DNA of 12,343 nucleotides from Bacteroides sp. CAG:545. GTDB lineage: Bacteria; Bacteroidota; Bacteroidia; Bacteroidales; UBA932. The notes under the pieces are model-generated. The model saw only the letters and a list, made by a program, of their open reading frames with translations, had not been told where the DNA came from and made no database searches. The stretch spans positions 1-12,343 of the forward strand of contig HF995995.1 of assembly GCA_000432515.1 (NCBI GenBank), given 5' to 3'. Below, one piece after another: positions 7,063-12,343 of the stretch. The translations under genes and the position numbers were made by a program. The stretch's first letter is position 1. Every line of letters starts with the position of its first letter.

Positions 7063-9831
7063 ATGAGAAAGATTTTATACATATTCATTGCAATATTTGC
7101 CGCCTGCAGCTGCAATCAGCTGTATAAGGAGAGTTGGGAGCTTGCTGTCGACTCGGACCTTTACAAAGTCAGCAACACGGTGACCAAACTGCCTATTACA
7201 GTTTATTGTACATCGCCTTGGAATGCCGAACTGGTTTCCGGACAGGACTGGGCTGAACTCGACTGTACTTCAGGCTCGGATGTGACCACTATCCATCTTC
7301 TGTTTTCAGAGAATGACGCTCTTAGCCGCCAGGCAGTCGTGAAGATCACTTCAGCCTCCGGCGAGAAGACTATTACTGTCATCCAGAATCCTGGAATCAA
7401 ACTCCCGCAGATAGTGTTTGAGGAGGAATCAATAGACTATCCTTCAGGAACTTACAATGTTGAGGCGTCTGTCGATACCAATATCCCGGAGAAATATTTC
7501 CATGGCGTCGCTCCGTCTGTCGTCTATGCGGACAGCGGATCAGGATGGATTGGTGACATTGCCCTCGGCTCTGAATCGGAGGCTCTTCCGGAAGATTCGG
7601 AAATCCCTGGCGGCGTAAGGAGAAATGTCAGTTTCCGTGTTTCCGCAAACGACAGCGGGAAAACAAGAAGTGCCAAGATTTTCCTTTCAGTGGAAGACGG
7701 CACAGGTGAAGTCTATAAGGACAGCATCACCGTATCACAGTCAGGAGATGCGGTTTATCTTCGTCTCCCGGAAAAGGAAATTGTCTCCATCGAAGGCGGA
7801 GAACGCCGTCTGGCCATAGAGACCAATCTTGGTGCCGAACTCAAGAACGCCGAACTCAAGATAGAAGGAGGCGACTTCGTTTCAGACGGTCGCTTCGACG
7901 AGTCCGCCATATATGTTACGGTATCCCCGAATGAAGGGACTGAAAGACGTCATGCCACCGTTTCGCTCACTTATACTGATGCTGCGTCCGTAATCACGAG
8001 CGCCTCCACTGACCTCGAACAGAAGATGAAGGTACAGCCGAGAGAAGTCACATTCGCAAACGTAAGGGAAACCATGGCCACAGGCGGAACCTGGCTTGAC
8101 GGAGAAGATTATGAAGACTACATAGAAGGCATAGTGATCGGCGGAGCAGGGAACCCGAATATGGACCAGAATATCAACTATGGTGTCACTGTGGACGGCC
8201 TTTCAGCATCCCGCGACGGCTCCAATGCGAACAATATGTACACAACCGAAAATGACAGGACCTCTTATATCGAGTCTCTGGACGGCAGCCTCGGCTTCCG
8301 CCTCAAGTTCGCCGAGCCTTCACTCAATACTCTTTCAAGAGGTGACAGAGTCAGGTTATTCCTCGGTGGAGTAAAGGTTTACAAGGAGGAATCACCTCTG
8401 CGTTACACACTTGCGAACTTCGACAGAATCAATGTGGTTTCATCCGGCAATGCGCTTCCTGTGAAGAACCGAACCATCGCTACATTGACACCTGAAGACG
8501 TATATACGCATACTACGCTTACGGACATGGAATTCTTCGTCAAGGACGGTTCATTCTCCAATATCCGCGAACATAACGCCATCGTGAACCCATACACTCC
8601 TTCAGCCTGGTGGAATGGAAAGACATACAATGCCAATGTGTCTTCAGCGCAGAACAGGCGGGCTATGGACGGTGCGGCAAACCTTCTGTACGATGCCGCA
8701 GGAGACGGTATCTATATGCTGGTCAATGTAGGGTGCGAATGGAGACGCAACGGAAGCGGTGTCCCTAAGGGTGTCGGTCCGGTAAGCGGAATCATTGTCC
8801 ATCAGGAAATGCCTCGCTGGGGCGGCAATGTGGGAGAATATTCAATCCGTCCGTTTGACAGGGATGACATCGCCATAGCTGAGGCTGAAAGTTCTTCGTG
8901 GAAGACACTCGCACAGTGGAAACTTACAGCAAAGCATGTGAGCGTCGGACGCTACAAGTGGGTTGGCGGAGCCTATGTTCCGGGAAAGAATGCTGATACC
9001 CAACTGGTTCAGAACAAGATGATTGCGACATCATCAGATCCTGATGCCGGAACACCGGTGTTCTACAGCGAGAACCGCACTCCGGCAGGCGCAATCGGCG
9101 ACAACCAGTATCCGATATCCATCATACACGGATACCGCGGAACTGACGTAACATCCTACAAGTCCGGATATGCAACTGCGGCAGACCCTCCTTTCTTCAG
9201 TGCTTCCAGCTATACTGTGCTCGCCATCTACGGTTCCGCCCATGCGTGGTTCCAGTGGAGCGGAAATGCATGGAACGGCAAGACCAACGGTCTCGTGTGG
9301 GAATTCTCCACAAAGGGAATGTCCGGCAGCGCGGCAGCCATGGAATTCAGCATCGCTTCAGGCCGCCATACTGCGAGTGAAGCTTTCTGCTCATGGACCA
9401 ACAATACCTCTTATCCGGTTTACTGGAAAGTTGAGGTCTATACTTCCGATGACGGCGGCACTACCTGGAGCACGGCTCTGAACTGTGTCAATGCGGCAAC
9501 CGGAAAGACCGGCTTCGAGATGAGGTCTATTCCTTTCGCTCTCTCCGGAGGAGTGAAACCTTACTACGGTCAGGCCTCCGCTACCTGCTATACGGGAATG
9601 GACTTCGGCTTCGGACTTGTCCCTTACCGCTTTACTCTGCCGTCCTCAGTGTTCGGCCATTCATTGGTAAGAGTAAGGATTACCCCGGCCTCTGACATTA
9701 TAGCAGCGCTCAACCCTGGCGGATCCGGCTGGACCAAGCCTCAGACGGCGACAGGCGCCAAGATGCCTTCGAAAATGTCCGGACACACAGCCACACTCTA
9801 CATTGAAGATGTCACCTTCCAATACAAGTAA
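7063..9831 (+). CDS. Surface lipoprotein with BACON-like modules, DUF5689-like region and C-terminal beta-rich domain (paralogue 1)
   Basis: A 922-residue lipoprotein, probably a surface ligand-binding protein. The signal peptide ends IFAACSCN; lipidation is more likely at Cys17 by alignment with the paralogue's MSCN, but Cys15 also fits a lipobox. Three Ig-like modules follow: BACON-like 1 (about 24-110, with PWNAELVSGQDWAELD and the closing EKTITVIQNPG), BACON-like 2 (about 115-228, closing DSITVSQSGD) and a weaker third (about 231-322). A DUF5689-like, possibly OB-fold region spans about 327-608, including the most conserved block CEWRRNGSGVPKGVGPVSG (558-576). The last 310 residues are beta-rich with WFQWSGNAWNGKTNGLVWEF and a VEVYTSDDGGTTWS strand-turn resembling jelly-roll modules. 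No catalytic motif is recognised. It starts 21 nt after susD, the usual place for SusE/SusF-type binding proteins. Module assignments are by eye; the lipoprotein and BACON calls are firmer than DUF5689. Confidence 0.8.
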   Translation: MRKILYIFIAIFAACSCNQLYKESWELAVDSDLYKVSNTVTKLPITVYCTSPWNAELVSGQDWAELDCTSGSDVTTIHLLFSENDALSRQAVVKITSASGEKTITVIQNPGIKLPQIVFEEESIDYPSGTYNVEASVDTNIPEKYFHGVAPSVVYADSGSGWIGDIALGSESEALPEDSEIPGGVRRNVSFRVSANDSGKTRSAKIFLSVEDGTGEVYKDSITVSQSGDAVYLRLPEKEIVSIEGGERRLAIETNLGAELKNAELKIEGGDFVSDGRFDESAIYVTVSPNEGTERRHATVSLTYTDAASVITSASTDLEQKMKVQPREVTFANVRETMATGGTWLDGEDYEDYIEGIVIGGAGNPNMDQNINYGVTVDGLSASRDGSNANNMYTTENDRTSYIESLDGSLGFRLKFAEPSLNTLSRGDRVRLFLGGVKVYKEESPLRYTLANFDRINVVSSGNALPVKNRTIATLTPEDVYTHTTLTDMEFFVKDGSFSNIREHNAIVNPYTPSAWWNGKTYNANVSSAQNRRAMDGAANLLYDAAGDGIYMLVNVGCEWRRNGSGVPKGVGPVSGIIVHQEMPRWGGNVGEYSIRPFDRDDIAIAEAESSSWKTLAQWKLTAKHVSVGRYKWVGGAYVPGKNADTQLVQNKMIATSSDPDAGTPVFYSENRTPAGAIGDNQYPISIIHGYRGTDVTSYKSGYATAADPPFFSASSYTVLAIYGSAHAWFQWSGNAWNGKTNGLVWEFSTKGMSGSAAAMEFSIASGRHTASEAFCSWTNNTSYPVYWKVEVYTSDDGGTTWSTALNCVNAATGKTGFEMRSIPFALSGGVKPYYGQASATCYTGMDFGFGLVPYRFTLPSSVFGHSLVRVRITPASDIIAALNPGGSGWTKPQTATGAKMPSKMSGHTATLYIEDVTFQYK

Positions 9832-9834
9832 AAT

Positions 9835-12102
9835 ATGGATACAAGACGATATATACTTATGGCAGCAGCTTTTTTCGCTGCAATGTCCTGCAATGTTTTT
9901 GACGATGCCGAATATGCCGACATCCGGGAGCTCGCTCCGTCACAAGGAGAAATACTAATCCCGAAAGAAGGCGGAAAAGCCGACATAAAAGTGTATTCCA
10001 ACGGTAAAGTCACTGTCAATGTCCTGGGCGACGAGTCCGGAGAATGGTCTGAAGTCGCGCCTTTGGAATTCGAAGGCGACGGCGAGATAAACGTGTCGTT
10101 CAATGAAAATCCGTCATTCCGCAGAATGGTGAAACTTGCACTTGAACTGGATGGCGGAGCCAAGAAAGACACCATTTACGTCCGTCAGAGCGGCGTGATG
10201 CCATATTTGGAGTGTGCCGCGCCATACAAGAACGTAAGCGGCGTTTCCCCTGGCTTTGCCGAATTCTCCATTGACACGAATATTCCTCTTTCCGATCTTT
10301 CTTCGACGGTAGAATATATCTCGGGAGGGACTGACTGGATAACCGGCGTGTCTCCTGAACTCGGGAACTTCGTGGCAGAGACAGCTGCAAGTTCTGTGGA
10401 ACATACCTCGAAAGCAAGAATCACTGTTTCCTATGTGGACGGTTGGGACGAGACCCTTTCTGTAAACCTGTATGTGACCAGCTCCAACAAGGACGGGAAG
10501 TTCGGCTCCAAGATAAGCCTGGCAGACGTGCGGAATTATGCCGGCAAAGGCGTGATCGAGGATGACGTCTATTTCGACGGAGTGGTGATCAGCGACTTCC
10601 ACAGCATGAACATGGCTCTGAATCCGAGCACTACCTATAAAGACGTGGACGTGACGGAAAATCTCCGCACCGCCTATGTGCAGGCAGAGGACGGTTCCGT
10701 CGGCTTCTGTCTGAAATTCGACAATACAAAGGACAACATACTCGTTGCAGGAACAATGATATCCATAGCTCTTCCTGGTCTTGAGGTGGTCAAGGAAGAG
10801 GAACCTGTCCGCTATGTCATAAAGGGTGTAGGCGGAGAGAATATGGTGGCAAGTTCCGCCGGTTCAGTGCCTCAGCCTAAGATCAAGAAAATATCAGCCC
10901 TTACTGATGACGACCTCTACACCTGGGTGAGCATTCCGGAAACCGAATTCGTTTACAAAAGCGGCTCATACGCAAACGTTTATGAAAACTATACCCTCGT
11001 GTCCGGCGTGAACAGCATGAACACCAAGAACAACAACCGTCTGGACGGCTGGGCCAGCCTGCTGATGGATTCGGAAGGAAAGGGTATCTACGCTCCGGTA
11101 AACATGCTTTGTGAATGGAGACGTTCAGGAAACGGAGTCCCGCAGGGAGTGGGCGCAGTTACAGGTATCCTCGTTCATGAAGATATGCTCCGGTACGGAA
11201 ATCTCGGCCGATATCAGATCCGTGTAGTGGATGAGTCCGGATTCGGTCAGGAATGGAAAGGGAAATCCCCATATCGCGACCTTGCAGAATGGGATGGCGC
11301 GCCTTACCAGTACCGTTACGGCCTCTGGGCTCAGATTGACCCGAAATTCGCTGATCCGGGAAACAAGGAAGCAAGGATGAATTCAAGAATCCCGTCAGAC
11401 GACCTGTCCATTTCCAACCCTGTTCCTCGCGCATATATGACCGTTGAGAACAAGGTTCCGGGACTGATAGATTATCCGATAAGCAGTTCTGCTTCTTATG
11501 CGGCCCTGACAGCAGACGACAAGGGAATAGTCTCTTCCACACCTCAGGACCAGTACAGGAAGAGCCTTACCATAACGGCGGAAATCAAGGGCTGGTTCCA
11601 GTGGGAAGACAATAAGATAACCGGCTACAACGGCCTCAGGATGGATCTCTCCACTGAGGATATCACCGGTACATCCATGTATGTGCACTATGCCTTCAGT
11701 GTCGGAGCCATTTCCGCAGTGACTTCCCAGTTCTTCCCGGCCCATTGGTGTCTGGAATACTCCATTGACGGCGGAAAGACATACAAAATCTGTCCGGACA
11801 TTGTCACGGGAGAGGAATATGTGCATCTGAGGACTCTGCCTTGGTGGGATGTGAACATATCCGGAGTCAAGTACTTCACCTGCTCTACCTGCGGACTGGG
11901 CTCCACCGACCATGTGGCCATGATTCCGTCGGATGTGTTCGGAAAGAAGGATGTGGCCATCAGAATCCGCCCTTACGACAACAGGATGGCCGTGTTCCCG
12001 ATTGAATGGAACGGGGCCAATGAGACTGGAATCGTGATGCACAATACCAATGTGAACAGTACAAGGATCAACTTTGAATGTATAGAAATAAGATACAAAT
12101 AG
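9835..12102 (+). CDS. Surface lipoprotein with BACON-like modules, DUF5689-like region and C-terminal beta-rich domain (paralogue 2)
   Basis: A 755-residue lipoprotein paralogous to the gene before it, starting 3 nt after that gene's stop. The signal peptide ends AAMSC (Cys19) followed by NVFDD, an acidic stretch fitting surface export. Two Ig/BACON-like modules are visible (about 30-120, ending KDTIYVRQSG; about 121-218, sharing the DTNIP motif with module 2 of the paralogue). The third module of the paralogue is absent. The DUF5689-like region begins near KISLADVRNYAGKG (226) and contains CEWRRSGNGVPQGVGAVTG (426-444). The C-terminal domain (about 479-755) again has GWFQW, YSIDGGKTYK and IPSDVFGKKDVAIRIRP, and ends in RYK as the paralogue ends in QYK. 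A CSTC pair lies at 683-686. No catalytic residues are recognised. Position and architecture suggest a second surface binding protein. Confidence 0.8.
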   Translation: MDTRRYILMAAAFFAAMSCNVFDDAEYADIRELAPSQGEILIPKEGGKADIKVYSNGKVTVNVLGDESGEWSEVAPLEFEGDGEINVSFNENPSFRRMVKLALELDGGAKKDTIYVRQSGVMPYLECAAPYKNVSGVSPGFAEFSIDTNIPLSDLSSTVEYISGGTDWITGVSPELGNFVAETAASSVEHTSKARITVSYVDGWDETLSVNLYVTSSNKDGKFGSKISLADVRNYAGKGVIEDDVYFDGVVISDFHSMNMALNPSTTYKDVDVTENLRTAYVQAEDGSVGFCLKFDNTKDNILVAGTMISIALPGLEVVKEEEPVRYVIKGVGGENMVASSAGSVPQPKIKKISALTDDDLYTWVSIPETEFVYKSGSYANVYENYTLVSGVNSMNTKNNNRLDGWASLLMDSEGKGIYAPVNMLCEWRRSGNGVPQGVGAVTGILVHEDMLRYGNLGRYQIRVVDESGFGQEWKGKSPYRDLAEWDGAPYQYRYGLWAQIDPKFADPGNKEARMNSRIPSDDLSISNPVPRAYMTVENKVPGLIDYPISSSASYAALTADDKGIVSSTPQDQYRKSLTITAEIKGWFQWEDNKITGYNGLRMDLSTEDITGTSMYVHYAFSVGAISAVTSQFFPAHWCLEYSIDGGKTYKICPDIVTGEEYVHLRTLPWWDVNISGVKYFTCSTCGLGSTDHVAMIPSDVFGKKDVAIRIRPYDNRMAVFPIEWNGANETGIVMHNTNVNSTRINFECIEIRYK
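12063..12067 (+). promoter_or_regulatory. Possible Shine-Dalgarno site inside the 3' end of paralogue 2
   Basis: AAGGA lies 10 nt before the ATG at 12078 and would support initiation of the overlapping downstream lipoprotein gene. Purine-rich sites like this are not required for translation in Bacteroidota, so it helps the start choice only mildly. Confidence 0.3.
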
Positions 12103-12343
12103 TCCTTTTCGCCATGATGCTGTTGTTCCTGCCTTCGTGCAGGGACAATGGTCCTGGCGATAATCCTGTTGCAGGTGAAACTGTTCTTCAACTGAAGACA
12201 CCTTCCGGAGTAGATTTCGACTGGAAAGCTGCTCCCAATGCACTTGTGAACGGAGCTTCCTGTAAGATTACATTGTCGGAAGGCTCTCCTGCAATCGGAG
12301 TTGAGGCCTCATCGGCTGGGGAATATGAAATCATTATTCCTGC
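12078..12343 (+). CDS. N-terminal part of a further lipoprotein, function unknown (3' end outside window)
   Basis: The frame opens at ATG 12078, inside the last 25 nt of the preceding gene, and stays open to the window end (88 codons). It begins MYRNKIQIVLFAMMLLFLPS followed by Cys21: a basic n-region, a hydrophobic core and a clear LPSC lipobox. Next come RDNGPGDNP and a segment with beta-strand character (ETVLQLKTPSGVDFDW, KITLSEGSPAIGVEA, EYEIIIP). An internal Met pair at 12114 would leave a signal peptide without positive charge, so 12078 is preferred. The overlap points to translational coupling and membership in the same operon. The visible part does not identify a family. It could be another binding protein or the N-terminal region of the enzyme the locus otherwise lacks. 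Confidence 0.8.
   Translation, partial: MYRNKIQIVLFAMMLLFLPSCRDNGPGDNPVAGETVLQLKTPSGVDFDWKAAPNALVNGASCKITLSEGSPAIGVEASSAGEYEIIIP

Noticed and set aside
11881..11892. CSTC motif in paralogue 2 as a metal site or redox disulfide
   Set aside because: The first paralogue has only one Cys in the matching stretch, so the pair is not conserved and no function can be claimed.
11395..12243. 282-residue open frame on the minus strand
   Set aside because: It lies antisense to the confident paralogue 2 and the start of the next lipoprotein, is rich in His and Arg, and shows no signal peptide or domain; a shadow of codon bias.
1..12343. CRISPR array, tRNA, rRNA, insertion sequence ends
   Set aside because: I saw no regular spaced repeats, no tRNA-like cloverleaf and no terminal inverted repeats. 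The Rpn-like fragment is the only element related to mobile DNA, and its boundaries are outside the window.

Overview
The window looks like Bacteroidota, most likely a gut-type member of the order Bacteroidales. The reasons are an ECF sigma / FecR-type anti-sigma pair next to a SusC/SusD pair, Bacteroidota-type lipoprotein signal peptides, BACON-like modules, a Bacteroides-type -7 promoter element (TAnnTTTG), and few obvious Shine-Dalgarno sites. Base composition is roughly balanced by eye. I cannot name a genus.

Layout: (1) bases 1-266 hold the C-terminal end of a Rpn-type PD-(D/E)XK nuclease family protein cut by the window edge, with an internal 36-bp tandem repeat. (2) Bases 267-428 are a short AT-rich gap with a weak hairpin and a candidate promoter. 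(3) From 429 all genes run on the plus strand and form one polysaccharide-utilization-type locus: ECF sigma factor (429-980), FecR/DUF4974 anti-sigma factor (1075-2022), a SusC-like TonB-dependent receptor with an N-terminal STN signalling domain (2041-5349), a SusD-like lipoprotein (5362-7041), two tandem paralogous multidomain lipoproteins with BACON-like modules, a DUF5689-like region and a C-terminal beta-rich domain (7063-9831 and 9835-12102), and the first 88 codons of a further lipoprotein that overlaps the end of the previous gene (12078 to the window end). From fecR onward the gaps are 18, 12, 21 and 3 nt, followed by a 25-nt overlap, so fecR and everything after it is probably one transcript.

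How it probably works: ligand binding to the SusC/SusD complex on the outer membrane is relayed by the periplasmic STN domain of SusC to the C-terminal domain of the inner-membrane anti-sigma factor. This frees the sigma factor to switch on the operon. The two paralogous lipoproteins sit where SusE/SusF-type surface binding proteins usually sit and are best read as ligand-binding proteins. No enzyme is visible in the window, so the substrate is unknown. The sigma/FecR/STN relay and the SusCD pair are well-known family types. The least understood parts are the tandem BACON/DUF5689-like lipoproteins and the truncated lipoprotein after them.
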